The notes: a model not told the origin generated them from the letters alone. Shown: positions 25,823 through 35,148, counted from the first letter of the stretch. The stretch is 64,000 nucleotides of DNA from Bryobacteraceae bacterium (GCA_019752335.1 JAIEMJ010000030.1:1-64000); one strand, 5' to 3'. Program-made: numbers and translations.

Positions 25823-27160
25823 TTAGTCGCCCTCCAATTCGCGCACTACGGCCTTGAATAGTTTGCCGCGTTCCTCAAAGTTCTTAAACTGATCCCAACT
25901 CGTGCAGGCTGGCGCGAGTAAGACCACTTCGCCCGCCTGCGCACGTTCCGCCGCGAAACGGACGGCCGCGTCAATCGTGCCCACTTGTTCCAGCGGGACG
26001 GCACCAGCTAACTGGCCAGCGATTTTCCCCGCGTCCTGCCCCACTAAAAGGGCGGCCCGCGTCCGGCCAGCGAGTGGCGCGCGGAGCGGCGTGAAGTCCA
26101 GACCTTTGTCCTTGCCGCCGAGAATGATCCACAGCGGTCCATCCAAGGCCTCAATCGATTTCAAGGCCGCCGCCGGAGTAGTGGCTTTCGAGTCATTGAA
26201 GTACTTCACGCCGCGGCGCGTGCGGACGAATTCCAAACGATGCTCGACGGCGGCAAAAGTCTTTACGCCGCGGGCGATGGCTTCCAGCCCGGCGCCCGTT
26301 TCTCGCGCCATGCGGGCCGCGGCGAGAATATTCTCCAAGTTATGGCGCCCGGGCAACGTTACTTCCTTGGTAGACATCAGCCGCTGCCCATCGAGCACCA
26401 AGTCGTCGCCAGCGAGCCAAGCCCCGCCGTTCTTGGGGGTCGATAAGCTGAACCAGGCGACGCGGGCTTTGGTCTGGCCTGAGTAAGCGAGCGACGCTTC
26501 GTCGTCCAGTTTGAGCACCGCGAGGTCCTCAGCCGTCTGGTGCCGCAGTACCCGGCCTTTCGCTTCTTTGTAAGCGTTCATGGAGCCGTGCCAGTCCAAG
26601 TGATTCTCAGAAATATTCAGAATCGCGGCGATGCGTGCCCGTAGGCTGTAAGTAGTGGCTAACTGAAAACTGGACAACTCCAGTACATTCCACTGGTCCT
26701 GACGCGAAGAGTGAACCATCGCGGTGGGTGGTATTCCAATATTGCCGCCTACCTGCGCGGGCACACCCGCCGTCGCGAGTAAGTGACCCAAGAGAGCGGT
26801 CGTCGTGGTTTTGCCATTCGAGCCCGTAATCGCCGCGATTGGACCTTGCAAGAATCGCGCCGCCAATTCCACCTCCCCGATCACCGGAACCCCTGCGGAG
26901 CGCGCGCGCTCCAGATCAGGCGCATGGGCCGCGACTCCCGGCGACACCACCACTAACTCGGCCTTCTCCAGCAAATCAGCGTTCTGAGCAACGAAAGGAA
27001 CCTGCAAACGGTCCAGCATCGCGCCTGCGTCGCCCAGTTTCTCCAGGGGCGTCGCGTCGGTAGCGGTCACAAGGGCTCCGCGCTGCGAGAGAAACTCCGC
27101 CGCCGCCAAGCCGGACTTTGCCATACCCACCACCACTACCTTCAGTCCTTCTGTTTTCAT
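25823..27160 (-). CDS. murD: UDP-MurNAc-L-Ala--D-Glu ligase MurD
   Basis: Cytoplasmic ligase that adds D-glutamate to the stem peptide. Visible are the N-terminal KVVVVGMAKSGLAAAEFL fold, the ATP loop ITGSNGKTTTTALLG, the middle motif NISENHLDWHGSMNAY, and the C-terminal block FNDSKATTPAAALKSIEAL with ILGGKDKGLDF. 445 residues is normal. The ATG overlaps the mraY stop as ATGA. Confidence 0.97.
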   Translation of the reverse strand: MKTEGLKVVVVGMAKSGLAAAEFLSQRGALVTATDATPLEKLGDAGAMLDRLQVPFVAQNADLLEKAELVVVSPGVAAHAPDLERARSAGVPVIGEVELAARFLQGPIAAITGSNGKTTTTALLGHLLATAGVPAQVGGNIGIPPTAMVHSSRQDQWNVLELSSFQLATTYSLRARIAAILNISENHLDWHGSMNAYKEAKGRVLRHQTAEDLAVLKLDDEASLAYSGQTKARVAWFSLSTPKNGGAWLAGDDLVLDGQRLMSTKEVTLPGRHNLENILAAARMARETGAGLEAIARGVKTFAAVEHRLEFVRTRRGVKYFNDSKATTPAAALKSIEALDGPLWIILGGKDKGLDFTPLRAPLAGRTRAALLVGQDAGKIAGQLAGAVPLEQVGTIDAAVRFAAERAQAGEVVLLAPACTSWDQFKNFEERGKLFKAVVRELEGD

Positions 27161-28290
27161 CGCAGTTTCAGCGTGGTGAGAGCGAAGAGAGCCATCACCA
27201 GTCCCGCCACCCAGAAGCGAATGACAACCTTCGTTTCACTCCACCCGAGAGCCTCAAAATGATGGTGGATCGGAGCCATCTTGAAAATTCGTTTGCCGCG
27301 CAGCTTGTAGCTGCCCACTTGCAGCACTACCGACAGCAATTCCACCACGTAAACGCCACCAATGAAGACCAGCAAAAATTCCTGCTTAATCAGCACGGCG
27401 ATGGTTCCCAGTCCGCCGCCCAACGCCAAGGCGCCGACGTCGCCCATGAACATCTCCGCCGGATGGGCGTTGAAACAGAGAAATCCCAGTGACGCGCCCA
27501 TCATAGCTGCGCAGAGAATGGTCAGTTCTCCGGCGTTCGGCACGCGGGCGATATCCAGATAGGTGGCGAACTCACGATGGCTATTGACGTAGCACAGCAC
27601 GGTCATCGCGCCGGACGAAATGATCATCAAGCCGATCGCGAGCCCATCGAGCCCGTCCGTCAGGTTCACGGCGTTGGACGCGCCGACCACGACGATCACC
27701 ATAAAGAAAAAGAAAGGAAGAAAGCCGAAGAAGTAAGTCCACGGATTCTGTAACAAGCTAGTCAGTAGTAAGTCTGGTTTGTAAGTCTTGAAGAACGGCA
27801 CATTCAGCTTGGTGTCATAGCCGGCCTTGGCGTGCATCGCGAGAAGAATTAAACCGATCACCATCGCGACAGCGATCTGCATCGCCAGCTTCTGGCGCGA
27901 GGTGAGACCCAAGTTCCGCTTTTTCGCGATTTTGACGTAGTCATCCCAAAAACCAATAAAGCCAAAGCCGACAATCGATAACAAAGCAATCCAAACGAAG
28001 GCGTCGCGCAGGTTGGCCCAGAGTAACGTCGGCACGATGGTGGAAGCGAGGATCAATAGTCCGCCCATCGTGGGCGTTCCCGCCTTCTTCTGGTGGCTCT
28101 TCGGCCCATCTTCGCGGATATGCTGACCAAAGGAGAATTCTTTCAGTTTACGGATCACCCATGGCCCCAAGGCGATCGACATCAGTAACGCGGTGATCGC
28201 CGCGAAGGCGGTCCGGAAAGTAAGGTACTGAAATACGCGGAAAGGACTGAAATAGGGGTAGAGTTGTTCGTAGAGCAGCCAGAAAAGCAT
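27157..28290 (-). CDS. mraY: Phospho-MurNAc-pentapeptide translocase MraY
   Basis: Integral membrane enzyme that joins UDP-MurNAc-pentapeptide to undecaprenyl phosphate to make lipid I. About ten hydrophobic helices. Catalytic text includes KKAGTPTMGGL, FWDDYVKI, NAVNLTDGLDGLA and FMGDVGALALGGGLG, and the PIHHHFEALGWSE loop is near the C-terminus. The open frame extends to 28464, but the extra 58 residues overlap murF and look unlike MraY. The ATG at 28290, with GGAGGG 8 bases upstream inside murF, gives the standard 377 residues. Confidence 0.97.
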   Translation of the reverse strand: MLFWLLYEQLYPYFSPFRVFQYLTFRTAFAAITALLMSIALGPWVIRKLKEFSFGQHIREDGPKSHQKKAGTPTMGGLLILASTIVPTLLWANLRDAFVWIALLSIVGFGFIGFWDDYVKIAKKRNLGLTSRQKLAMQIAVAMVIGLILLAMHAKAGYDTKLNVPFFKTYKPDLLLTSLLQNPWTYFFGFLPFFFFMVIVVVGASNAVNLTDGLDGLAIGLMIISSGAMTVLCYVNSHREFATYLDIARVPNAGELTILCAAMMGASLGFLCFNAHPAEMFMGDVGALALGGGLGTIAVLIKQEFLLVFIGGVYVVELLSVVLQVGSYKLRGKRIFKMAPIHHHFEALGWSETKVVIRFWVAGLVMALFALTTLKLR

Positions 28291-28291
28291 G

Positions 28292-29626
28292 CTAGCGACC
28301 CTCCATGAAGCGGGCCAGAGCACGCTCAACTTGCGTACCGCGTGAACCTTTGAAGAGAATCGCGTCGCCCTCGCGCGCGATGGTCTGGAGATAGTCTCCA
28401 GCTTCTTCTGGGCGCTCGAAAAAGAACGCGGCGCCTGCGTCCAAGCCAGTAGCTCGTCCAGCATCGATTAGATGCTGAGCGGCGCCGCGGATACCGAGCA
28501 GCACAGTAACTCCGACCTTCGCGGCGTACTCACCGACGCCGCGATGTAACTCGTTTGACCACTCACCAAGCTCGAGCATTTCGCCCAGCACGGCAATGCG
28601 CCGGCGCGCCGGCGTCTCCGAGAGCACGTCCAGCATGGCGCGTGCCGCGTCTGGGTTCGAGTTGTAGCAGTCGTCTAAAATCGTCATACCGGCTACTTGA
28701 CGGCGCTCGCCGCGCATCTTGGCGGGAGCCAGCGCGGCCACGGCATCGCGCAGATTCTCTAACTTCGTCCCGAACTCCCGTGCCACCGTCAGCCCAGCGA
28801 GTAAGTTGAGCAAAGAGTGCTTGCCGGTAAGCTGCGACTGGAAGGTAACTCCGTCCAGGCGAAATGTGGTGCTGGTGGCGCCGAGGGCGACCAGGTCCGG
28901 CCGCACGTCCGCGCCAGCCGTTAAACCATAGCGAATGCGCTTGGGGTGAGGAAACTCTCGTACACGGGAATCGTCGAAATTCAGAACCGCGAGGCCATCC
29001 GCGGGCAAAGCTTCTACTAACTCACGTTTCGCCGCGGCGATTCCCTCAATGGAACTAAAGTTCTCAATGTGCGCGTAGCCCACGTTCGTTACGACGGCGA
29101 CTTGCGGTTGCGCGATTTGGCACAGACGGCGAATCTCTCCCGCATGATTCATTCCCATCTCGAGGACGGCGTAGCGCACCTCGTCAGGAAGACGCAAGAT
29201 CGACAAGGGCACGCCTAAGTGATTATTCAGATTGCCCGTGGTGTGGCCCGTGGCATGCTCGACGCGCATCAACGCAGCGACAATATCCTTCGTGCTGGTC
29301 TTTCCCGCCGACCCGGTAACGCCGATCACCGTTCCGCCCCACCACTCGCGCGCCTGCGTGGCGACTTTCTGCAGCGCCATTTCCGCTTGGGGGACTTGAA
29401 TCACCGGCAGGCCGGGCATCGGGCGCTCCACCACCGCCGCAAGCGCGCCCTTGGCGATCACTTCAGCGACAAAGTCATGGCCATCGAAGCGCTCTCCCGG
29501 CAAGGCAAAGAAAATGTCGCCGGCGCCAGCCGTACGGGAGTCAATGCTCCAGCCGGAAATCGTGGCCTCTCCCAGCGGAGCAGGGGCGCCGAGGACTTGT
29601 GCGAGGGTGCTGAGCGGCATCTTCAT
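28292..29626 (-). CDS. murF: UDP-MurNAc-tripeptide--D-Ala-D-Ala ligase MurF
   Basis: Cytoplasmic ligase that adds the D-Ala-D-Ala dipeptide to complete the stem peptide. The ATP loop reads VTGSAGKTSTKDIV, followed by the MurF block NLNNHLGVPLSILRL and MGMNHAGEIRRLC. The C-terminal domain has DDCYNSNPDAARAML and VLGEMLELGEWS. 444 residues. Its ATG overlaps the murE stop by 4 bases. No ddl gene for the dipeptide is present in this cluster, so D-Ala-D-Ala must come from a gene elsewhere. Confidence 0.97.
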   Translation of the reverse strand: MKMPLSTLAQVLGAPAPLGEATISGWSIDSRTAGAGDIFFALPGERFDGHDFVAEVIAKGALAAVVERPMPGLPVIQVPQAEMALQKVATQAREWWGGTVIGVTGSAGKTSTKDIVAALMRVEHATGHTTGNLNNHLGVPLSILRLPDEVRYAVLEMGMNHAGEIRRLCQIAQPQVAVVTNVGYAHIENFSSIEGIAAAKRELVEALPADGLAVLNFDDSRVREFPHPKRIRYGLTAGADVRPDLVALGATSTTFRLDGVTFQSQLTGKHSLLNLLAGLTVAREFGTKLENLRDAVAALAPAKMRGERRQVAGMTILDDCYNSNPDAARAMLDVLSETPARRRIAVLGEMLELGEWSNELHRGVGEYAAKVGVTVLLGIRGAAQHLIDAGRATGLDAGAAFFFERPEEAGDYLQTIAREGDAILFKGSRGTQVERALARFMEGR

Positions 29627-31113
29627 CGCCCAAATCCCATTTCCGCGAGGAAGGCGCGCGCGACTTCGCGGTCATCGAAGTGAATTGTTTTGTCGCGAAA
29701 GATCTGATAATTCTCGTGTCCTTTGCCGGCGAGAATCACAATATCTCCTGGCCGCGCTGCCTCAAGAATCGCGCGGATGGCCTTGGCGCGATCTGGCTCT
29801 AGTAAGTGCGGCGTATCGAAGCGGCTCAGGCCCACCAGCGCGTCATTGATGATCGCCAGCGGATCCTCGGAGCGCGGATTATCGCTCGTCAGTACGACGA
29901 AATCGGAGTTCTCGGCCGCGGCGCGTCCCATCAGCGGCCGCTTGGCGCGATCACGGTCACCGCCGCAGCCGAAGAGGGTTAAGACGCGCTTCGGGTTCAT
30001 GCCGCGTGCTACGGCAATCACGTTGCGGAGCGCGTCGTCGGTGTGCGCGTAGTCGACGACCACCAAGAATGGCTGCCCGGAGTAGACGCGTTCGAACCTT
30101 CCCGGCACCGCGTCACAGGCTGCCAGGCCGGCGGCGATTTGCGAGGGATCGACACCGTAGCTGAGTCCGGTGGCGCAGGCGGCGAGTAAGTTGTAGACAT
30201 TGATTCGCCCCACCAGCTTGCTCTCCACGGCAAAGCGTCCTTGCGGCGCGCTGACGTCAAAGCGGAGCCCAGCGAAATTCTCCCGGACATTTTCTGCGCG
30301 AACATTGGCATCCGCGCCGAGGCCGTACCAATAGGTACAAGTCTCCGCCGCGAGCGGCACACGAGCGGACCAATCATCGTCCCGGTTCAAGACCGCGCAC
30401 TTCGGTGGAGGGGCGGCTTGGCCACGAAACAACTCACATTTGGCGGCGAAATAGGCTTCCATCGTCTGGTGAAAATCGAGATGATCACGGCTAATGTTCG
30501 TGAGCACCGCAGTGTGAAAAGTAAATCCCCAGACGCGTCCCAGGGTCAACGCGTGCGAGGAGACTTCGGCCGTCAAGGACTTTCCATTCTGGCCGAGTAA
30601 CTCATGCATGAGACGGTAAAAGTCAAGTGACTCGGGCGTCGTGTTCATCGCCGTGCGAGCGACACCGGCCAAGCGGTACTCAATCGTGCCGACCAAGGCC
30701 GTGGTGCGGCCAGCCGCGCGCAGCACGGCGTCGACTAAGTAGGCCGTCGTCGTCTTGCCGTTCGTGCCGGTAATTCCAGTAAATTCTATTTGCCCTGTCA
30801 AGTCGCCGAATAGGTTCCGGCTAGCGATGCTCAGGGCGCGCCGGCCATGTTCTACTTCGAGCCAGGGAATCGTTAGGCCCGCATCTTGCGGGGGAGGCGG
30901 AAGTTCGCTAACGATGGCTACCGCGCCTTGCGCGGCCGCCGCCATAGCGAACTTCCGGCCGTCGACGTTCACACCGGGAAAGGCGAAGAAGATATCTTCG
31001 TGCTCAATCCGGCGCGAGTCGTAGTCGAGGCCCTGCACTAGCTGGGAACGCGCAGCATCGGGGAGAGGCTGCTTCAGCCCCACTCCGTCCAATACTTGCG
31101 CCAGGTTCATCAT
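29623..31113 (-). CDS. murE: UDP-MurNAc-L-Ala-D-Glu--diaminopimelate ligase MurE
   Basis: Cytoplasmic ligase adding the third stem residue. The ATP loop ITGTNGKTTTAYLVD, the HALTLGRVWG stretch, NISRDHLDFH and VVDYAHTDDALRNV are all typical. The motif DNPR in LTSDNPRSEDP is the signature of meso-diaminopimelate rather than L-lysine specificity. 496 residues, normal length. The ATG directly abuts the ftsI stop. A second in-frame ATG follows immediately, so the exact start may be one codon later. Confidence 0.97.
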   Translation of the reverse strand: MMNLAQVLDGVGLKQPLPDAARSQLVQGLDYDSRRIEHEDIFFAFPGVNVDGRKFAMAAAAQGAVAIVSELPPPPQDAGLTIPWLEVEHGRRALSIASRNLFGDLTGQIEFTGITGTNGKTTTAYLVDAVLRAAGRTTALVGTIEYRLAGVARTAMNTTPESLDFYRLMHELLGQNGKSLTAEVSSHALTLGRVWGFTFHTAVLTNISRDHLDFHQTMEAYFAAKCELFRGQAAPPPKCAVLNRDDDWSARVPLAAETCTYWYGLGADANVRAENVRENFAGLRFDVSAPQGRFAVESKLVGRINVYNLLAACATGLSYGVDPSQIAAGLAACDAVPGRFERVYSGQPFLVVVDYAHTDDALRNVIAVARGMNPKRVLTLFGCGGDRDRAKRPLMGRAAAENSDFVVLTSDNPRSEDPLAIINDALVGLSRFDTPHLLEPDRAKAIRAILEAARPGDIVILAGKGHENYQIFRDKTIHFDDREVARAFLAEMGFGR

Positions 31114-32922
31114 TTAGTGTGCAGGATCAATTTCTTTCTTCGGGGCCGGGGTTACTTCCGGCAGGTCCTTCGGAATATCGAGAATACGAAGGGCGGGTTC
31201 CGCCACTTCCTTGAATACCGGCGCGGCTAAAGCGCCGGCCATCTGATTGGCGCCGTTCAGAGTGACTACTACCACCAATTGCGGGTTATTCAAGGGCGCG
31301 AAGCCCATGAAGGAGGCATGGTAACGGCCATGTAAGTAGTGTCCAGTTTTCGGGTCCACCATCTGCGCGGAACCTGTTTTCCCGCCAGCGGAATAGCCGC
31401 TGGGCTTGGCAGCGGTACCGGTGCCGCCTTGCAGGACGACGGACTCCAGGATTTGCAAAACCTTCATCGCCGTTTCCGGGCGGATGACTTGGCGCTGCGG
31501 TTCCGCATTGTTTGGCTCGAAGCCCGTGCGAAGAAACTTCGCTTCGGCCGAAAGCTCTTTCTTCAGAATCGTCGGCCGTACCAAGCGGCCGCCGTTGGCC
31601 AGGGTTGACATGAATTGCGCTAATTGCAGCGTAGAGGCCATCATCTCGTGGCCCACGGCGACATAGGCAATCGAATTCTGGCGCCATACCGGCAGCGGAT
31701 GCACCACGCCGGCCGTTTCGGCAGGTAACTCGACGTGGGTGGGGGAACCGAAGCCGAAGGCGCGAACCGTACGGTAGTAACGATCCCGGCCAGCCAGCGT
31801 CGCCATCTTGATCGCGCAGCCATTCACGGAACGGGCGATCGCTTCGCGGACCGTCATCACACCTAATTTGTGGCCGTGCGCCTCGCCAGGCATTTTTCCG
31901 AAAAGACGTTCTCCGCAGTTCAGCATCGTATCGCCGGTGACCGCTCCGGCTTCCAGCGCCGCCGCCAGGGCCACAACTTTAAAAACGGAGCCCGGCTCGA
32001 AAGGTACTTCCACGGCCAGATTCTGCCTTAGTTTCACCTCCGCGTCGTTGCGCGGCGCAACGTTGGGATCGTAAGTCGGGTAGTTAGCGATGGCGTGAAT
32101 TTGCCCGGTCTTCGGGTCCATCACAATGATGGAGCCGTTGGAAGCGTTAGCCTTCACCGCCTTCTCGATGGCTCGCTCGGCAACGTATTGAATGCGCCGG
32201 TCAATCGTCGTCGACAGGGACTCGCCCGCCGAAGCGGGTTCGGCCACTTCCATGTTGTAACCGCGCTGCTTCGAATCCACGGCGACACGGGTCAGTCCAA
32301 TATGGCTACTGAGCTCGCTGTCCATTCCTTTTTCGACACCGGCATAGCCTTTGCCATCTTCATGCACGCCACCGAGTAACTGCGCCGCGAGACGGCCGTT
32401 GGGGTAAAGCCGCTTATATTCCGTGCGCAGTTGAATCCATTCCAGGTTTAAGCTCCGGATCCGGGCCGACTGCTCAGGAGTGATCTTGCGAGCTACCCAC
32501 ATAAACTGGCTGGGCTTTTTGGTGGGTTCACCGGGTTCCGCGAGGCACGACGACTTCGAGGGCCGCGGCTTTTGCCCTTTGGCCTCGAGAATCGCCGCGC
32601 ATAACTTCGCGGGGTTCAGATCGAGGATCCGCGAGAGGAACATCACCGCCGTATCGACGTTAGGCAGCAGCAGCGGATTGATAACCACGGAATCTACGGC
32701 GAGGCTCATGGCTAAGGGGAGGCCTTGCACGTCGAGGACCGCACCGCGTGGCGGCTCCACATCGACGTCGCGGGTTTGCTGCTTCTTTGCTTCGGCGAGA
32801 AACTGGTCATTGTTGACGATTTGTAACTGCACTAAGCGCGCCACGATCAACGCCGCCCAGACGAAACCTAGGCGCGCGAGAAGGCGAACGCGGTTGCGTG
32901 ACCGCTGATCCGTCTCATTCAT
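31114..32922 (-). CDS. ftsI: Septal class B penicillin-binding protein FtsI (PBP3)
   Basis: Membrane-anchored D,D-transpeptidase that cross-links septal peptidoglycan. A single helix near residues 12-28 (LLARLGFVWAALIVARL) is followed by a PBP-dimer domain. The transpeptidase motifs are SVFK in PGSVFKVV (about residue 310), SVN in RSVNGCAIKM (about 365) and KTG in AGGKTGSAQM (about 513). 602 residues, without recognisable PASTA repeats. The ribosome site GAGGG lies ahead of the ATG. It lies between ftsL and murE as in most dcw clusters. Confidence 0.96.
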   Translation of the reverse strand: MNETDQRSRNRVRLLARLGFVWAALIVARLVQLQIVNNDQFLAEAKKQQTRDVDVEPPRGAVLDVQGLPLAMSLAVDSVVINPLLLPNVDTAVMFLSRILDLNPAKLCAAILEAKGQKPRPSKSSCLAEPGEPTKKPSQFMWVARKITPEQSARIRSLNLEWIQLRTEYKRLYPNGRLAAQLLGGVHEDGKGYAGVEKGMDSELSSHIGLTRVAVDSKQRGYNMEVAEPASAGESLSTTIDRRIQYVAERAIEKAVKANASNGSIIVMDPKTGQIHAIANYPTYDPNVAPRNDAEVKLRQNLAVEVPFEPGSVFKVVALAAALEAGAVTGDTMLNCGERLFGKMPGEAHGHKLGVMTVREAIARSVNGCAIKMATLAGRDRYYRTVRAFGFGSPTHVELPAETAGVVHPLPVWRQNSIAYVAVGHEMMASTLQLAQFMSTLANGGRLVRPTILKKELSAEAKFLRTGFEPNNAEPQRQVIRPETAMKVLQILESVVLQGGTGTAAKPSGYSAGGKTGSAQMVDPKTGHYLHGRYHASFMGFAPLNNPQLVVVVTLNGANQMAGALAAPVFKEVAEPALRILDIPKDLPEVTPAPKKEIDPAH

Positions 32923-32981
32923 CTTTATTTCCCTCGCGCCAGGTATAGGTGGGGGAGGTGGCCTGGCGCTTTGGCCGTCAG

Positions 32982-33491
32982 TTATCTGACGGCTTTCGAC
33001 GATTTCGCTACATTGTTGAGCGCCAAGGCGGGTTTATTGGTCCCGCCGGGCGCCAGATACTGCACAGTTTGCGGCGCGGGATCCACCATCTCTTGGTACC
33101 GCGCAATCTCTTCCAGCCGCTGCGGGGTGAGCAACGACGTCCGCTCCAAAATAAGCGCCGACTTCTGCTTCGTCAGTTCGTCGCGCTCCGACTCTAACTG
33201 TTGTAGCCGGTAACCAGCCAACAGACTAAATACGCTCGGCAGTAACAAGACGATCAGCATGGAAGCGCACGCGACCGTAGCGCCGATCGCCTTCCAACAG
33301 GTGCCGCGCGCCGCAGGATCTTCCAGGCGCACCACTTGGCTATTGTCGAAGGACTTCAAGTGAAGATACACGTCCTCCGCAGGCAACGGCCGCAGCCGGT
33401 ACCGTTCCGTCTCGCGGCGCGGTGAGGCCTCCGCGCCTCGCTCTGCCGCGAATTCGCCGAATTTATCCCAGAGTACTGTCCAAGCCGCCAT
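32982..33491 (-). CDS. ftsL: FtsL-type bitopic division protein
   Basis: 169 residues. A cytoplasmic N-terminus of about 70 residues is followed by one membrane helix (ATVACASMLIVLLLPSVFSL), then a periplasmic coiled coil (LQQLESERDELTKQKSAL) and a short tail. Sequence similarity in this family is weak. The call rests on the single helix, the coiled coil and the fixed position between rsmH and ftsI. It is longer than E. coli FtsL (121), mainly because of the cytoplasmic part. Expected role: bridge in the FtsQBL complex that activates FtsWI. Confidence 0.82.
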   Translation of the reverse strand: MAAWTVLWDKFGEFAAERGAEASPRRETERYRLRPLPAEDVYLHLKSFDNSQVVRLEDPAARGTCWKAIGATVACASMLIVLLLPSVFSLLAGYRLQQLESERDELTKQKSALILERTSLLTPQRLEEIARYQEMVDPAPQTVQYLAPGGTNKPALALNNVAKSSKAVR

Positions 33492-33528
33492 AATCTATCT
33501 CCCGAGTATCTTTCTTGTTCTTGTTCTT

Positions 33529-34410
33529 CTACTCTTCGCCGGTCATCATCTCCACGCAACGCAATTTCGCGCTCCGCGAAGGTGGGTTTCTTCTAACTTC
33601 CTCATTCGATGGCGCCACCACATGCTTGGTAAGCACCCGCGCCTGGCCACTGCGGCCCAGCGCTTGAAAATGCTGCTTTAGGATTCGATCCTCGAGCGAG
33701 TGAAAACTGATGGTTACCACCCGGCCTCCCGGACCGACCAACTCCGGCAAGGCATTCAGCAGCGCCTTGATTTCGTCTAACTCGTGATTCACCGCGATAC
33801 GCAACGCTTGAAACGTTTTCGTTTCGGGCGCAATGGTGCGCGAAGTGCGAGGGGTGACCTGGGTAATCAGCCGGCAAAGCTGACCCGTTGTAGTCACAGG
33901 TCTCCCCTGCGCGATTGCCCGGGCGATCTGCCTGCTCCTCCTCTCCTCGCCATACTCGTAGATCAAGTTGGCGAGTTCTAATTCGCTCGAGTGATTGCAC
34001 ACATCCGCGGCCGTCTCGCCTTGGCTCCGGTCCATCCTCATGTCGAGGGGTCCATCGGCCATGAACGTCATGCCGCGCTCGGGCGTTGTCAACTGATAAC
34101 GGCTCACACCGAGATCCGCCACCAAACCGTTGGCCAGGCCGCGACCCATCGCCTTCCAGCGATCCGCCAAACTCGAGAACGGGCCCTGCGTAAACTGGAT
34201 CCGCTCCGCCTGCTCCGTCACACTCGCCCGCGCCATGGCCAAACTCTCCGCGTCCCGATCGTTCGACACCACCAGCCCGCCCGCGCCCACGTGCGCGGCG
34301 ATCGCTTTCGTGTGTGAACCCAAGCCACAAGTCGCATCCAGGTAGACGCCGCCCTCGCGCGGCGCCAGCCACTGCAAAACTTCCGCGGTCATGACGGGGA
34401 CATGCTGCAT
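33529..34410 (-). CDS. rsmH: 16S rRNA m4C1402 methyltransferase RsmH
   Basis: SAM-dependent methyltransferase that modifies C1402 of 16S rRNA, formerly MraW. Motifs: HVPVMTAEVLQWL at the N-terminus, the SAM loop YLDATCGLGSHTKAI, the LVADLGVSRYQL block, and the conserved end VTISFHSLEDRILKQHF. 293 residues. It begins 9 bases after the mraZ stop. A second open frame on the same strand (33602-34417) is a frame shadow of this gene. Confidence 0.96.
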   Translation of the reverse strand: MQHVPVMTAEVLQWLAPREGGVYLDATCGLGSHTKAIAAHVGAGGLVVSNDRDAESLAMARASVTEQAERIQFTQGPFSSLADRWKAMGRGLANGLVADLGVSRYQLTTPERGMTFMADGPLDMRMDRSQGETAADVCNHSSELELANLIYEYGEERRSRQIARAIAQGRPVTTTGQLCRLITQVTPRTSRTIAPETKTFQALRIAVNHELDEIKALLNALPELVGPGGRVVTISFHSLEDRILKQHFQALGRSGQARVLTKHVVAPSNEEVRRNPPSRSAKLRCVEMMTGEE

Positions 34411-34419
34411 ACATCACGC

Positions 34420-34908
34420 CTACCTCATCCCCAGGCGATCCATCGCCCGGGCATTGCCTTCCCGGTTGGCCCGCGCTGCCGCCAACTTCACCGCCATCGC
34501 ATCTTCCGACAGCACTTCGATGTGCCCGCGCACCCAGCGCACCTGGGCCGTGGTGCCCTCCAGCTTCAAGCCGCGCCGTAAATTTGTCGGCAGCAGCACC
34601 CGATCCTGATTGTCAACGTCGCTCGTATCGCCGTAATATTGAGCTAGGGTGTTTACCCCCTCAAACGCGTCGTACTCTTCGCCTTGAGCATTTTCAAACT
34701 TCGCGAGCTCCGACAGCCAGGTGGGCATCGCGTAGATTCGCGCTGTCGCTTCGTCCAGAGTCGTAATAAATGCCGTTGAACCCTCTCGCTTCAAAAATTC
34801 GGAAAACTTCACCGGAAGCTTCAGTCGACCTTTATCGTCGACTTTGGCCGGATGGTAGCCTTGCGGCGGTCCATCGTACAATCCGGCTTTGGCATCGACT
34901 TCGGCCAC
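34420..34908 (-). CDS. mraZ: Transcriptional regulator MraZ (start corrected to GTG 34908)
   Basis: AbrB/SpoVT-like DNA-binding protein that represses or tunes the dcw operon. Two repeats of the family motif are seen: VDDKGRLKLP and DNQDRVLLP. The open frame runs to 35091, but a promoter and MraZ boxes lie inside that stretch, so the upstream in-frame ATG (34974) cannot be the normal start. A GTG at 34908, with GAGGA about 5 bases upstream, gives 162 residues, the usual MraZ size. A TTG at 34881 is the alternative and would place the conserved YHPAKVDDKGR closer to the N-terminus. The protein probably binds its own boxes. Confidence 0.9.
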   Translation of the reverse strand: MAEVDAKAGLYDGPPQGYHPAKVDDKGRLKLPVKFSEFLKREGSTAFITTLDEATARIYAMPTWLSELAKFENAQGEEYDAFEGVNTLAQYYGDTSDVDNQDRVLLPTNLRRGLKLEGTTAQVRWVRGHIEVLSEDAMAVKLAAARANREGNARAMDRLGMR

Positions 34909-34936
34909 TTTTTCCTCGTTCGCGGTCTCGATCTGG

Positions 34937-34963
34937 CACTTTCTACCACTTTCGACCACTTCA
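34937..34963 (-). promoter_or_regulatory. MraZ-box repeats
   Basis: On the minus strand three AGTG-containing units follow one another at exactly 10 bases: AGTGGTCGAA, AGTGGTAGAA and AGTGCCAGAT. This matches the AAAGTGK-N3 type of MraZ-binding repeat known upstream of mraZ in other bacteria. A further AAAGTGG copy lies about 31 bases downstream and overlaps the proposed GTG start. Expected role: autoregulation of the dcw operon. Confidence 0.8.
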
Positions 34964-34965
34964 TC

Positions 34966-34994
34966 ATAATACATAGCTCTGGCCCGCGCGTAAA
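34966..34994 (-). promoter_or_regulatory. Predicted sigma70-type promoter of the dcw operon
   Basis: Minus-strand TTTACG (34989-34994) and TATTAT (34966-34971), separated by 17 bases, resemble -35 and -10 elements. The predicted transcription start falls near 34959, inside the MraZ boxes, as expected for repression by MraZ. Sequence-based prediction only. Confidence 0.6.
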
Positions 34995-35148
34995 TGCCTT
35001 TTTCCCGGTGATTTAGGCCTTTTTTAGCGAATAAAAGGCGAAGTGCGCGGGCGACTACTACCCCTAGTGGCCAGTAACAGTCGAGCACCACCTATTGAGG
35101 CCCCAGACGGTTTCAGTCTCGCTAAAGGGGAGTATTTACAACTTTTAT

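Noticed and set aside
28291-28464. A longer MraY starting inside murF
   Set aside because: The extension lacks MraY features, and the ATG at 28290 has a proper ribosome site and gives the standard length.
34909-35091. An N-terminal extension of MraZ from in-frame starts upstream, including the ATG at 34974
   Set aside because: The stretch contains MraZ boxes and a -35/-10 pair, and the extra residues do not resemble MraZ.
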